A stretch of 64,000 nucleotides of DNA from Ursus arctos (GCF_023065955.2 NW_026623089.1:32580767-32644766); one strand, 5' to 3'; positions 23,732 through 37,275 are shown, counted from the first letter of the stretch. A program made the numbers and translations. Notes: generated by a model from the sequence alone, not told the origin.

Positions 23732-25136
23732 GAAAGGAAAATTTGAGTTTTCGTGTGCACTCTGGGTATCTCCCTCTGCCATCTAAGGCACGGACCTCAG
23801 GAGCCTGATGTGACAATGTGTGTATGTCCAGGAGGGGAGGGAGGGAGCTTTATCACCAAACTAGCATTCTTCCCAACACCTACCCCCACCCCCACCCCCA
23901 GAGATAGAGGAAATTAAGCGGTGCGGCTAGAGGACATGGTACACAAAAGAAGTACATTTTGAGAGGAAAAGCATGGTGTAGGACATGTTCTGAGCACGGG
24001 GACCTTCCTTTCTTGGGAAATATAAGCCCAGGTGATATAGGTCCAAAAGGCCAAAAGAGACATGTCAAGGAAAGAGGGTGTTTATTAGGGGCCCCGCTGA
24101 AGGGCCGGAAGACACCGTAGGCCCTCCCTGAATGGCGCACTCAGTGGTAGGTCTCCTCCATGTGGCACAGGGTCACCAGCAGCGGCCGGCCGATGGGCAG
24201 TTCCGGCAAGGGCTGCAGGGTAACTGGAGCTGCTGCGACAGGCTTGGCAGCATCGGGGCCATTGGAGCCCAGGGAGCTGGGTGCATGGGCTTACTTTAAC
24301 AGGAAGATGCTGGACTCACTCAGGAGCCCAGCTCAGGAGATGTGTGTCCCTGGGCACAGCTTTCGCCCTCTCAGGTCTCAACTCCTTCTCTCTCAAATGA
24401 AAATGTTGAAAGAAATAAGCTCTAGAAACCTCTCCAGCCAGGGTCTGGTGGAAGTCTGGGGAGACCTTGTGAAGCTGCTCCACACTGCCCCCTCGTGGCA
24501 TTTGACTCCAGCAGCCATTGTCCCTCAAAGCTCAGGTGTTCCTCGGACCCCCCATCCGTTGGTCCATCCATCCATCCATCATTCCATCCATCCATTCATC
24601 ATTCCATCCATTTTTCCTTCTTTCCACTCAAAAACACTCTGCCAAATGATATGTTGTCTTTGTCCTAAAAGGAAACTCACAAAACGCGGATAAATCTAAA
24701 ACCACTGAGTAACTCACAGGGTTCTTAGAATGTTGTGGGAGATAACTGGGGTTAGTAGCTGCCTCTCCTGGGGGCTCAAGCAGAATTCACAAAGGAGCTG
24801 GTTGGTCATTCAACAGAGAAAACACTGAGTGACAGACAGAAGTGCCCCAGGGCAGGGCAGGGCACGTGCAAACACAGGCAGCATATGAACATCACCAGAA
24901 GCTGAAGAGCAGACCCGGGAATCATTCTCCACCCATAGTTTTGCCTCCCGTTGTCAGGCCTGTGGGGCTCCTGACAGGCATGATCACTTGGATGTGGGAG
25001 GCGGGGACCACTCTGGTGCATTGCCCTTAATCTCCTTTCTAGGCTTTTCTAGAGGAGAAACCTATTAGAGCAGTTTCTCAGCTCTGTCTCCCAAAATGGG
25101 GTTTCATTTGGGACAAACCAAAACCCAGTGTTTACT
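23732..25136. other. Intergenic, no gene seen
   Basis: Unique sequence with the CCAT microsatellite. The 177-codon open frame at 24160-24693 runs through that microsatellite and has no recognisable similarity. Confidence 0.5.
24567..24612. repeat. (CCAT)n microsatellite
   Basis: Tetranucleotide CCAT units with ATTCCAT interruptions. Confidence 0.85.
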
Positions 25137-26640
25137 AAACATTACTTCTGAAGGCAGAGGGCTAGCAAGATGGCGGAGGAGCAAGAGACCTGAAGTTCGT
25201 CTGGCCCCAGGAATTCAGCCAGAGAGCTATCAAGCCACTCCGAACACCTATGAACTCAACTGAAGAAGGAAGAAAAGAATAGCAGCAACTCTATGAACAG
25301 AAAAGCAACCACCCTGCAAGGTAAGACGCGGGGAGAAGTGAATGTGAGGCGATATATGGGAAGATAGACCGCGGAGGGGGAGCCATCAGCCGGCGAGTGC
25401 TAGAGCCCCGGAGCATAAAATCGGAACTTTGAGAAGTCCGTGCCGGTGAGGGACATCATGCTGGTGGCTAAGTAGGGGGTGGGACCTTTGCTGGGACAGT
25501 GTGGTCTCAGTACTCTCCGTCACAGAAAGACTGGGGGTGCCTGAGTGCAGCCGAGCTCCCAGGTACCAGAGCGGGGAAGCCGGCTGCAGAGTGAGCCGAG
25601 GAGGGGGCTCTTTAGCTCGGGGTGGCCATAAACCGCAATACGGGGCACAGTCAGGTCACTGCTCTCTGAGCAGGGACCCAATAAGTGGCAGATCTGGGGA
25701 GACTCCCCTTCTTTCCCCAGGAAGAGTGGAGCAGGAATCTGCTGGGTTTGGAGACTCCAAACGGGGTCGTGTGCCAGAGTTAGAAACGCTGGGTCACAGG
25801 CCAGGTGAGCATGGAGAGTGGCTGGAGACCAGGGAGACAGGAGTGACTGGCCGCCTTTCTCTGAGGGCGCACTGAGGAGTGGGGACCCGAGCTCTCGGCT
25901 CCAGGGCCGCAGATTGGGAGGCCGCCATTTTTATTCTCATGCTCTACAGCTGCGCAGAAAGCCTTCGGGGAACCAAAGCCACAGGGAGAAAACCCGAGCA
26001 GCTTACTTAGCCTGGCCATCGGCAAGGGTGGTGCAATTCCTCATGGGGCAAAGACATTTCAGAATCCATGCAACAGGTCCCTTCCCCAGAAGATCAGCAA
26101 GGACATCCAGCCAAGACCAAGTTTACTGATCAATGAGAACTGCTGAACTCCAGCGCCAGGGGAATAGCGCATAGAATTCATGGCTTTTTCCCCATGATTC
26201 TTCAGTCTTTCAAAGTTAATTTTTTAAATTTTCTTTATTTCGTTCTTTTTCTATTTCTTTTTTAAAAATTTTTCTTCTCCCCCTTTTCAACCAGCTTCTT
26301 ATCAATTCTTTTTTTAAAATCTTTTTTAATTTTCATTTTTACAGTCATATTCCATCCTTACATTGTATTTACCCTTATTTTTGTGTGTATATATATGTTT
26401 TTCTTTCTCTAAAATTTTGGGAGATAGTTTCTTCTAACAGACCAAAATATACCCAAAATCTAGTGTGTGCCTCTGTTCTATTCACCAGCCTGATCATATT
26501 CTTCTTTTTTTTTTCCTTTCCCCCCAGGTTCAGGTCTCTTCTGATTTGTTTAGTGTATATTTTTAGTGTATATTTTTCTGGGGTTGTTGTTACCCTTTGA
26601 GCATTTTTTTCTCTTATTCATCTATTCGTCTTGGGACAAA

Positions 26641-27548
26641 ATGACAAAACGGAAAAACTCACCTCAAAAAAAAGAACAAAAGTCAGTACTTATTGCCAGG
26701 GATCTAATCAACATGGACATTAGTAAGATATTGGAATTAGAGTTCAGAATGACTATTATAAAGATACTAGCTGGGCTTGAAAAAAGCATAGAAGATACTA
26801 GAGAATCCCTTTCTGGAGAAATAAAATCTAACCAAGTAGAAATCAAAAAGGCTTTTAATGAGGTGTAATAAAAAAAGGAGGCTCTAAGTGCTAGGATAAA
26901 TGAGGCAGAAGAGAGAATTAGGGATATAGAAGACCAAATGTTGGAGAATAAAGAAGCTGAGAAAAAGAGAGATTAACAACTAGGGGGTCATGAGGGGAGA
27001 ATTCGAGAGATAAGTGATACCATAAAGTGAAACAATATTAGAGTAATTGGGATCCCAGAAGAAGAAGAAAAAGAGAGAGGTACAGAAGGTATATTGGAGC
27101 AAATTATAGTGGAGAACTTCCTAATTTGGGGAAGGAAATAGGCATCAAAATCCAGGAGGCACAGAGAACCCCCCTAAAAATCAATAAAAATAGGAAAACA
27201 CCCTGACATCTAATAGTAAAACTTGCACATCTCAGAGACAAAGAGAGAATCCCGAAAGCAGCTCAGGACAGGAAGTCTGTAACCTACAACAATAGAAACA
27301 TTTGATTGGCAGCAGGCCTATCCACAGAGACCTGGCAGGCCAGAAAGGACTGGCATGATCTATTCAAGGCACTAAATGAGAAAAATATGCAGTCAAGAAT
27401 ACTATATCCAGCTAGGGCTGTCATTGAAAATAGAAGGAGAGGTAAAAAGCTTCCAGGACAAAAAGAAACTAACAGAATTTGGGATCACCAAACCAGCCCT
27501 ACAAGAAATATTGAAAGGGGTCCTCTAAGCAAAGAGAGAGCCTAAGAG
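26641..27548 (+). pseudogene. L1 ORF1 remnant
   Basis: The conventional ORF1 start is ATG at 26641 (MTKRKNSPQKKEQ). The frame meets a stop at 26866-26868. Downstream pieces in other frames retain the coiled-coil and RNA-binding parts, including an ILYPAR stretch near 27400. Several frame breaks make it non-functional. Confidence 0.8.
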
Positions 27549-27599
27549 TAACATAGACCAGAAAGGAACAGAGACAATATACAGTAACAGTCACCTTAC

Positions 27600-30500
27600 A
27601 GGCAATACAGTGGCATTAAATTCATATCTTTCAATAGTTACCCTGAATGTAAATGGGTTAAATGCCCCAATCAAAAGACACGGGGTATCAGATTGGACAA
27701 AAAAAACAAGACCCATCGATATGCTGTATGCAAGAGACTCAGTTTAGACCCAAAGACACCTCCAGTTTTAAAGTGAGGGGGTGGAAAACCATTTACCATG
27801 CTAATGGACATCAAAAGAAAGCTCGGGTGGCAATCCTTATATCAGACAAATGAGATTTAAACCAAAGACTATAATAAGAGATGAGGAAGGACACTGTATC
27901 ATACTTAAAGATTCTATCCAGCAAGAAGATCTAACAATTGTAAATATTTATGCCAATTAATAACAAAATCAAAGAAACACATTGACAATAATACAGTAAT
28001 AGTAGGGGACTTTAACACCCCCCTCACTGAAATGGACAGATCATCTAAGCAAAAGATCAACAAGGAAACAAGGGCTTTAAATGACACACTGGACTAGATG
28101 GACTGCACAGATATATTCAGAACATTCCATCCCAAAGCAACGGAATACACATTCTTCTTGAGTGCACATGGAACATTGTCCAGAATAGATCACATCCTGG
28201 GTCATAAATCAGGTCTCAACCAGTACCAAAAGATTGGGATCATTCCCTGCATATTTTCAGACCACAGTGCTTTGAAACTCAATCACAAGAGGAAAGTTGG
28301 AAAGAACTCAAATACTTGGAGGCTAAAGAGCATTCTACTAAAGAATGAATGGGTCAACCAGGAAATTAAAGAAGAATTTTAAAAATTCATGGAAACAAGT
28401 GAAAATGAAAACACATCTTTTCAAAATCTTTGGGATGCAGCAAAGGCAGTCCTAAGAGGAAGATACATAGCAATACAAGACTTTCTCGAGAAACAAGAAA
28501 AGTCTCAAATACATAACCTAACACTACACCTAATGGAGCTGGAGAAAGTACAGCAAGTACAGCCTAAACCCAGCAGGAGAAGACAAATAGTAGAGATCAG
28601 AGCAGAAATCAATGAAATAGAAACCAAAAGAACAGTAGAACAGATCAATAAAACTAGAAGCTTGTTTTTAGAAAGAATTCATAAGATTGATAAACCCTTG
28701 GCCAGACTTATCAAAAAGAAAGAGAAAGGACCCAAATAAATAAAAGCATGAATGAAAGAGGAGCGATCACAACCAACACCAAAGAAATACAAACAATATT
28801 ATGAGCAACTATATACCAACAAATCAGACAATCTGGAAGAAATGGATGCATTCCTAGAGACATATAAATCACCAAAACTGAACCAGGAAGAAATAGGAAA
28901 CCTGAACAGACCCATAACTGGCAAGAAAATTGCAGCAGTAACCAAAAATCTCCCAACAAACAAAGAGCCCAGGACCAGATAGCTTCCCAGGGGAATTCTA
29001 CCAAACATTCAAAGAAGAATTAACACCTATTCTTCTGAAAATGTTCCAAAAAATAGAAATGGAGGGAAAACTTCCAAACTCATTTTATGAGGCCAACATT
29101 ACCTTGATCCTAAAACCAAATAAAGAACCCGTCAAAAAGGAGAATTACAAACCAATATCCCTGATGAACATGGATGCAAAAATTCTCACCAAAAAACTAG
29201 CCAATAGGATCCAATAGTACATTAAAAGGGTTATTCACCATGACCAAGTTAGATTTATTCCTGGGCTGCAAGGTGGGTTCAACATCGGCAAATCAATCAA
29301 TGTAATACCCTACATTAATGAAAGAAAGAACAAGAACCATATGATCCTCTCGATAGATGCAGGAAAGCATCTGACCAAGTACAGCATGCTTTCTTGATTA
29401 AAACTCTTCACAGTGTAAGGATAGAGGGAACAGACCTCAATATCATAAGAGCCATCTATGAAAAGCCCACAGCAAATATCATTCTCAATGGGGAAAACTG
29501 AGAGCTTTTCCCCTAAGATCAGGAACAGGGCAGGGATGTCTACTATCACCACTGCTATTCAGCATGTAGTAGAAGTCCTAGCCTCAGCAATCAGACAACA
29601 AAAAGAAATAAAAGGCATCCAAATCGGCAAAGAAGAAGTCAAACTCTCACTCTTTGCAGATGACATGATACTTTATGTGGAAAACCCAAAAGACTCCACC
29701 CGAAAACTGCTAGAGCTCATACAGGAATTCAGTAAAGTGGAAGGAGATAAAATCAATGCACAGAAATGAGTTGCATTTCTATACACTTAACAGTGAGACA
29801 GAAGAAAGAGAAATTAAGGAGTCGATCCCGTTTACATTTGCAGCCAAAACCGTAAGATACCTAGAAATAAATCTAACCAAAGAGGTAAAGAATCTGTACT
29901 CAGAAAACTATAGAGTACTCATGAAAGAAATTGAGGAAGACACAAATAAATGGAAAAATGTTCCATGCTCATTTATTGGAAGAACAAAGTTGTGAAAATG
30001 TCTCTGCTACCTAGAGCAATCTACACATTTAATGCAATCCCTATCAAAATACCATCAACTTTTCTCACAGAGCTGGGACAAATAATCCTAAAATTTGTAT
30101 GGAACAAGAAAAGACCCAGAATGGCCAGAGGAATGTTGAAAAAGAAAAGCAAAGCTGGAGGCATCACAATTCCGGACTTCAAGCTTTTATTACAGAGCTG
30201 TGATCATCAAGACAGCATGGTACTGGCACAAAAACAGACACACAGATCAATGGAACAAGATAGAGAACCCAGAAAAGGACCCTCAACTCTATGGCTAACT
30301 AATGTTTGACAGGGTAGGAAAGAATATCCAATGGAAAAAAGACAGTCTCTTCAACAAATGGTGTTGGGAAAATTGGACAGCCACATGCAGAGGAATGAAA
30401 CTGGACCATTTCCTTACACCATACACAAAAATAGACTCAAAATGGTTGAAAGACCTCAATGTGAGACAGGAATCCATCAAAATCTTAGAGAACATAGGCA

Positions 30501-31354
30501 GCAACTTCTTCGACCTCAGTTGCAGCAACTTCTTTCTAGACACATTGCCAAAGGCAAGGGAAGCAAGGGCAAAAATGAACTATTGGGACTTCATCAAGAT
30601 AAAAAGCTTTTGCACAACAAAGGAACCAGTTGACAAAACCAAAAGACAACTGACTGGGAGAAGATATTTGCAAATGACATATCAGAAGTATCCAAAATCT
30701 ATAAAGAACTTATTAAACTCAACACTCAAAGAACAAATAATCCAATCAACAAATGGGTAGAAGATATGAACAGACATTTCTGCAAAGAAGACATGATGGC
30801 CAACAGACACATGAAAAAGTACTCAGCAGCACTCGGCATCAGGGAAATACAAATCAAAACCACAATGAGATACCACCTTACACCAGTCAGAATAGCTAAA
30901 ATTAACAGGTCAAGAAATGACAGGTGTTGGCGAGGATGTGGAGAAAAGGGAACCCTCCTACACTGTTTGTGGGAATGTGAGCCGGTCCTAGAAAATAGTA
31001 TGGAGGTTCCTCAAAGAGTTGAAAATAGAGCTACCCTATGACCCAGTAATTGCCCTACTGGGTATTTACCCCAAAGATACAAGTGTAGTTATCTGAAGGA
31101 TCACATGCACCCCAATGTTTATAGTAGCAATATCCACACTAGCCAAACTATGGAAAGAGCCTAGATGTCCATCGACAGATGAGTAGATAAAGAAGAGGTG
31201 ATCTATATATACAATGGAATATTATGCAGCCATCAAAAATGAAATCTTGCCATTTGCAATGACGTGGATGGTACTAGAGGGTATTATGCTAAGTGAAATA
31301 AGTCAATCAGAGAAAGACAATTATCATATGATCTCACTGATACGTGGAATTTGA
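27600..31354 (+). pseudogene. L1 ORF2 (endonuclease/reverse transcriptase) remnant
   Basis: Pieces are spread over frames: endonuclease start LNVNGLN and CMQETQ (27645-27853), a later endonuclease part with SDHSALK (28098-28380), the reverse transcriptase FADDMILY active-site motif (about 29655-29680) and the C-terminus MEYYAAIKNE (about 31213-31354). Multiple stops and frameshifts, for example at 27851-27853 and 28380-28382, exclude activity. Confidence 0.82.
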
Positions 31355-31664
31355 GAAACAAGGCAGAGGATCATAGGGGAAGAGAGGAAAAAATGAAACA
31401 AGATGAAACCAGAGAGGGAGACAAACCATAAGAGACTCTTAATCTTAGGAAACAAACTGAAGGTTGCTGGAGAGAAGGGGTTTGGGGATGGTGTAACTGG
31501 GTGATGGACATTGGGGAGGGCATGTACTATGGCGAGTGCTGTGAATTGTGTAAGACTGATGAATCACAGACCTGTACCCCTGAAACAAATAATACATTAT
31601 ATGTTAATTAAATAAATAAAAAAATTTAAAAAGCAAAAAACACCACCAAAACATATTACTTCTG

Positions 31665-33204
31665 TCCTTGCATTTTAGGTTTGGTGGCCGGATTCATTTT
31701 TGAGGCTACTTTCAAAAGCCTTTATTTCTGCAGAGGGAAAACCAGAGGTGAGTCCTAAGGGGGGAGGATGTGACAAGTCAGAGCCAACTACTCCGTTGCA
31801 TCAGGGAAGTGTCTTCCCCAAGGGCCTGGTATGTCTCTGAGAAACGTTTCAGCTCTGCATACCACAGGGTAGCGGTAGAAAGAGGCCTAGGTCCACGTCT
31901 GGCTGGTAAAAATGACTTGAAGGAGCAGAGCCACCCTATGACCGGCTGGTACTTGGAAGGGGTGACCGGATGGTACTTGGAGCTGCATTTGGACCTCGGA
32001 GGTACTGAGTGAACCAGAATGAGCTTTCTGGGCCCCTGTTGCTGGTGGGGGCTTGAATGAGTTTGTAAGGATGAAAGCACGTTGGAAAGGGGAGGTGGAG
32101 ACAGATCATACGCACACCCACACACCTGTAGAAATGCTGCGGGAGGATGTACACATCCCCAATGGTTGTCCTTTCACACCCCATCCTGTGACTGGGAAAT
32201 TTCCCACATTATGAGTCCCACCTCCCCAAGGTCAAAGGCTAATGCTGGCTTTCCTAACCCCCTTGCGACAAGGCATAAACCCAACACTTAGCCATGCAGA
32301 CACCCATGACAGACTTGGCCTCCAGAAGAGGACATGAGGAACTTGAGCCTGCATGGCCTCCATTTTGGGATAAAGGTTTAGGGCACAGTTTTGGGGTTCC
32401 TAGGATCCAGTGGCCATTACCAACGGTGTGAGCCATGCATGGTGCCTGTGCCCTGGGGTAGCCCCCACCATGAGGACATTGTTCCAGGCTAGAAGTCTCT
32501 GTTCTCTGGCCCTCCCCTCAGAGACCCTGTGAGCTGCATAATACCTTTGCTGATTAATGCAGCAGACTGGGTTCGTGTGGGAATGTTGCTCCTCTCGTGC
32601 TAACACTTCGCTCAGCCCCAGAGCCCTCTGGCCTTCATCAGAGTCCCAACTGCCTGGGAAAACAAGCAGCCTTAACTGAGCATTTTCTAAGTGCAGGCAT
32701 GGTGCCCTTTCTTCCTACAACCAATGCAGGAATGAGGCTAGGAGGCCTGGCTAACTTTCTCCTAGTTTACTTTCTCTCTCTGCAAACTGCATTGCAAAAT
32801 CAGCCATTTCTATCTTGCCAACTACTTCACCTCCCCTTTCTCCTCCTCTCTGGCAACTCTTGCTATTTTTAGCAATTGCCAAAAGAATAGGGCCCAGCAT
32901 CACGTAGCATTGATGAGGGGACCTGCAGGAGGGAGGGAGTGTGAGGGAGTGTGTGACAGAGCGTGTGAGGAAAGTGGGGTCGGTGGTTCCCACCCAAGGA
33001 GATGGGGACAGGCCCTGCTGCTGGCCCAGCCTCTGCCTGACCAGAAGTGAGGAAAGAGCATCTCCCTGGAGGAAGTAGCTGACACGGCACTTTCTCTTTT
33101 CTCAACTTGTTTTCTCTATAGATTTATGCATGGGGCAGTCTTGCTCTCTTCTTTTCTTTTTGGGATGGGGAATGAAATTTTCTGGATTCAGTTTTTTCTA
33201 ACTC
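31665..33204. other. Intergenic, no gene seen
   Basis: Unique sequence right of the full-length L1. No repeat or coding signal I can name. Confidence 0.5.
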
Positions 33205-33360
33205 ATCAAAAACAATAGGTAGCATATACTGATGCTCATTGTGTGACAAGTGCTTTACGGGCACCCACTGATGTAAATCTTGTAACAATCCTGTGTAGCC
33301 GGTGATCGGTACCATTACTATCTTCATTCACAGGTGAGGAAACTGAGATGGGAGAGCACA
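33205..33360 (-). repeat. MIR relic
   Basis: GTGACAAGTGCTTTACGGGC, CTTGTAACAATCCTGTGTAG and CACAGGTGAGGAAACTGAGA: reversed MIR. Confidence 0.65.
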
Positions 33361-33436
33361 CTTGTCAGGAGTCTTTTGGTTACAACTAAACTCGAATTAA
33401 AGAATTCAACTCAACTTGAACAAAAAGAAGAAGGGT

Positions 33437-33504
33437 AAGGAGAAGAGGGGAGGGGAGGGGAGAAGAGGGAAGAGGAGGAGGGAAAGAAAGAGAGGAAAAA
33501 GAAA
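33437..33504. repeat. 68-nt uninterrupted purine tract
   Basis: Only A and G on the plus strand for 68 bases, including G-runs at 33447-33450, 33452-33455, 33457-33460 and 33467-33469. Confidence 0.9.
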
Positions 33505-33954
33505 TGTCCTGGCTCAGGTAAGCAAAAGTCCAGTAGGTAGATCTAGCCTTAGGCACACCAGGATCCAGGTACCCAACAGACATATTTGGGCATCTCTTTG
33601 TGCCTCCTGACTCTCTTTTTATGATTGGTTTGGTTTCCGGCAGCCCATCAGTCCCCTAGCAGGAGCGTGGAAGCCCCAGCAGCCATTCCTACTGACTCAG
33701 CAAACTCTTTTCTAGTACTTTTGGCAGAATCCCCAAGGATGGCTGTCATGGACTGGGTTGGGGTCGCATGCCCATCCCTGGGATCTGGACTGAGTGAGGG
33801 AGGGCAGGTTCCACAGAGAAGAGTCAGAGAGCTGAGACCAAAGACGAGGGAAGGGATGCTGGGCAGGCAAACAACAGGGGTCCGAGCAGGGGACAAAGTG
33901 TGAGCGGGCTTCTGCTGCTATGACATCATGAAGTCCATGAACAGCCCGGGAGAG

Positions 33955-34100
33955 CTCGACTCTCCTTGTGCTTCTGTCACTAACTAGCTGGGTTACCTTA
34001 AGACTTCACCATTTAGAGCCTCACTTTTCCCGTTTGCAAACAAAAATAATAATACATCTCCAACCTCCCTCGCTGAGTTGTTGTAGATATCAAGTTAGAT
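33955..34100 (+). repeat. MIR relic
   Basis: CTGTCACTAACTAGCTGGGT, CTCACTTTTCCCGTTTGCAA and GTTGTTGTAGATATCAAG: forward MIR. Confidence 0.65.
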
Positions 34101-34188
34101 CTTGAATTGAAAAGCACTTTGAAGAGTTTCGGAGGGATCGTATCATTCCTGTATATACCTTCCAATTGGTTTGTTGAAAATGAGCTTA

Positions 34189-34371
34189 GGGGCGCCTGGG
34201 TGGCTCAGTCATTAAGCGTCTGCCTTCAGCCTGGCGGTCTGGGATCGAGCCCCGCATCGGGCTCCTCTGCTGGGAGCCTGCTTCTTCCTCTCCCTCTCCC
34301 CCTGCTTGTGTTCCCTCTCTTGCTGGCTATCTCTCTCTCTGTCAAATAAATAAAATCTTAAAAAAAAAAAA
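34189..34371 (+). mobile_element. SINEC
   Basis: A SINE body with a short internal deletion in the tRNA-like region. Flanked by a perfect GAAAATGAGCTTA at 34176-34188 and 34372-34384. Confidence 0.95.
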
Positions 34372-35011
34372 GAAAATGAGCTTAAAACCTCTGTATTTTC
34401 CTAACTCCCTTTTTTATTTTCCTTTTTAAAAACTCATTACAAAAGTAACATACACCATAAGCAGTTTTAAAATATAGAGAAGAAATCAAATAAAATACAG
34501 GAAAAGTGATTTATAATCCCACCGTCCTTAAATAACTACTATGAACATTTTGGTATTATATCTGTTTTTTTCTGTGGACACATGTTTGTGTTATTAAAAT
34601 AAAAGTGGCATAATAGTCTTTTAAAATCTGCTTTTTCCTATAAATAATGTTGCACACACTTTATGTGGCATTAAGTATTTTCCTACAACATCAGTTCAAT
34701 GGCAGAACAGTCTTCCACTGTTTAATAAAGCCCCTCTTTTGGATTACTTCTAATTGTTCCCTATTAGCAAAAATACTATAGGACACATCCTAATAACTAC
34801 TTGTCCATATTCATGACTATTTCCCGAGAAAGTTTTCTAGATGGGGAATTTCTGGGTCAAAGATTTTGCAACATTCTAAGGCTTTTGGTATCTATTGCAT
34901 ATCCAGAAATACTGCACCAAATTATTCTCCCATGGATAGGAGATATGCATCCATTCCTGCATCAACTATTATAGTAGGTGCTGTCATGTTTTAAAACTCT
35001 TACAACTTTGA

Positions 35012-35205
35012 GGGGCACCTGGGTGGCTTTAGTCAGTTAAGCGTCTGCCTTCGGCTCAGGTCATGATCCCGGGGTCCTGGGATTCAGCCCCACGTTGGGG
35101 CCTCCCTGCTCAGCAGGGAGTCTGCTTCTCCCTCTTCCTTTGTCCCTCCCCCTGCTGTGCGCACGCTCTCTTTCTCAAATAAAGAAATAAAATCTTTTAA
35201 AAAGA
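35012..35205 (+). mobile_element. SINEC, older subtype
   Basis: Body with GGTCATGATCCCGGGGTCCTGGG and the tail AAAGAAATAAAATCTTTT. Flanked by TCTTACAACTT at 34998-35008 and 35206-35216. Confidence 0.93.
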
Positions 35206-35523
35206 TCTTACAACTTAGATAAACCTTTTTCGTTTTGAATTTAGATCCATGATTACTTCTCCTTGATTACTTTCTGCTAGTGGAGCCTCAGAGGACCAAA
35301 GTTCACATCCACATTTAGAAGCTGTGTGACTTCTGGTAAGTTACTGAATTTCACTAAGTGACAGTGTCCATGTCTATGAGATAGAGATCTAGTCCTGCCC
35401 CTGGCCTGCTTGCCTCACAGGCTATGAAAGATCAAACAAGAAGTGGGTATGAAAGACTTTCTGAGAATTCAGCTCCTGCATAGCCGCCCAGGATACTTCA
35501 TATTTGCACATTTGTCCACTGTG

Positions 35524-35830
35524 GTAGTCGGTCTTCCAGATGGCCCCAGTGAAGGAAGCTTCCTGGCACTTGTTCCCTAGTGGGTAGGCCTTTCCCCTTG
35601 AGTCTAGGCTGGTCCTATGTCCCGTTTCTAAGTGGTAGATGCACTAGAAGTGACACTGTGTGATTTCCGAAGCTGGCCACAAGATTACTTGAAATTATAG
35701 AAGAGACTCCGAGAGAGAACCACCAGCTGGCCCTGTCAATCCACAAAACGGGAGAGGTAGTAATACATTTTTGTTTTAAGCCTCTAGCTTTGGGGCTTTG
35801 TTGTCACACAATAACGGATGAGCAAAACAC
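35524..35830 (+). mobile_element. MLT1-like LTR relic
   Basis: It ends with TTTTGTTTTAAGCCTCTAGC, then TTTGGGG, TTGTTGTCACACAATAACGG. This order is characteristic of MaLR LTR 3' ends. Diverged and non-coding. Confidence 0.6.
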
Positions 35831-35894
35831 CTGCCAAATTTTCTTCCAGTACCTTGAATCTGGAGCAAGTCTAAAGTTTAACGGTTGAAAGGTG

Positions 35895-36125
35895 TTATCT
35901 TTGGAACCAGACAGCCTGGTTCTCCATTTTTGCCGCCAGTCTCTCTGCAGCTACATCATCCAGGTAAATTATCAAACTCTCTTAGCCTTACTTTACCATT
36001 CAGTAAAATGGGCATGATAGCAGTATCTGCCTCGTGGCACTGTTGAAATGATCAGATCAGATAATGCACATGAAGTCCTTAGTACGCTATCTGGGACAGA
36101 GTCCTCATACATTTCAACCATAATG
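35895..36125 (+). repeat. MIR relic
   Basis: TTGGAACCAGACAGCCTGGT, CTTTACCATTCAGTAAAATG and GGCACTGTTGAAATGATCAG: forward MIR. Confidence 0.65.
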
Positions 36126-36984
36126 GTGGTGATAATCCCTGCTGATGAAGTGCCTCATTTATCCGGCTTCCTTAATTAAGTTTCTTAAATTGTATATATC
36201 AAACTACATTATATTTTTAGCCCCCACCTCGACCACCATCACTGTGACATCATCTCCAGGGATTCAAGGGATTTTCAACACTTCCAACCTTCGAGATGTA
36301 GTTAGGGTTAAAGTGCCAAGGCCAGACTGAAGGTATTCTAAGTGGGTTTCCAAAAGTCAGTTTCCTTAAAGAAATGTTTTACATTTGTTGATGTCACTGA
36401 TCAAATATTTACTTGATTTATGGCCACATTCTTAAAGTCTTCTGGGCAGTCTCTTTCGCACCCATGTTTGTTTAAGGGCTGAATCATACTTCTCCTTCCT
36501 CAGTGATTGTCCTGGAAATTCTAAAGCTTAGGTATTTAGGTATGAGCCAGGTATTTCTTAAAGACAGTCAAATGGTTGATATCATTGTTCCTAAAAGACC
36601 CTCATGCACTTGTTCTAAAAACATCTATTGAGTACATACTATATGTCAGACCCTGGTCTGGGCATGAGCAATGGAAAGGGAAGACGACCAACCTCTGACC
36701 TTAAGAAGCTTACAGTTGGTTGGGGGTGGAGTGGATTGAGGGAGAGAGTAACAGGCCAAGTAAAAGGTTATCATAATACTGAGAGAAAAAGGCAATGGAA
36801 GAGAGAGGCATAAGAGTCATGGAAGCCCAAAGAACATTCCCTGTTGTGTCTTTAACCAGACCTTCTAGCTTGGGGAGGGAGCAGATAGACATGAGACCCA
36901 GTGGCAGATTCCCACCCAGCAGCTGTTCCCAAGCCCCTCCTTCTCTGACATCTGGGGTGGCCTTCAGTGGGACACAGTGCTGTG
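36126..36984. other. Intergenic, no gene seen
   Basis: An L2-type stretch may lie at about 36595-36800 (TATTGAGTACATACTATATG, GACCTTAAGAAGCTTACAGT). Otherwise unique. Confidence 0.45.
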
Positions 36985-37275
36985 TGTTCTTCACACAGTT
37001 TCCTTTGTGGGACTGATTGTCCTTCCCAGCCATCTTGTAGGTGGGCCAATGGACTGAGTGCAACCAACAGGGATGTGAACAGAGTCTGTCACAGTTTTAT
37101 GCAATCAAGAGCCGGTGCCCTCACCTTCTTCCCTCTTTCCCTGCTGCTGTGACTTTAGTGGTCTCATGGCCCCAGTGGTATAGCTACAAGATAAAGGAGG
37201 GCCACTAGCTCACAAAAATCATGAGGAGAACAAGAAATAAAACTATATTGTGTTAAGCCACTGAGATTTCTTCAG
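36985..37275 (+). mobile_element. MLT1-like LTR relic
   Basis: It ends AATAAAACTATATTGTGTTA followed by AGCCACTGAGATTT, the usual MaLR 3' signature, with GGGCCAATGGACTGAGTG upstream. The 5' limit is uncertain. Confidence 0.5.

Larger units (their letters stand above)
25151..31648 (+). mobile_element. Near full-length L1 (LINE-1), inactive
   Basis: About 6.5 kb with a GC-rich 5' UTR (25151-26640, start region GGCTAGCAAGATGGCGGAGG), ORF1 remnant, ORF2 remnant, 3' UTR and AT-rich tail. The flanks AAACATTACTTCTG (25137-25150) and AAACATATTACTTCTG (31649-31664) are a target-site duplication with a 2-nt difference. Both reading frames are broken, so the copy is dead. Confidence 0.92.

Noticed and set aside
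24160..24693. 177-codon plus-strand frame
   Set aside because: Its end is translated CCAT microsatellite (HPSIHHSIHP-type repeats); no similarity elsewhere.
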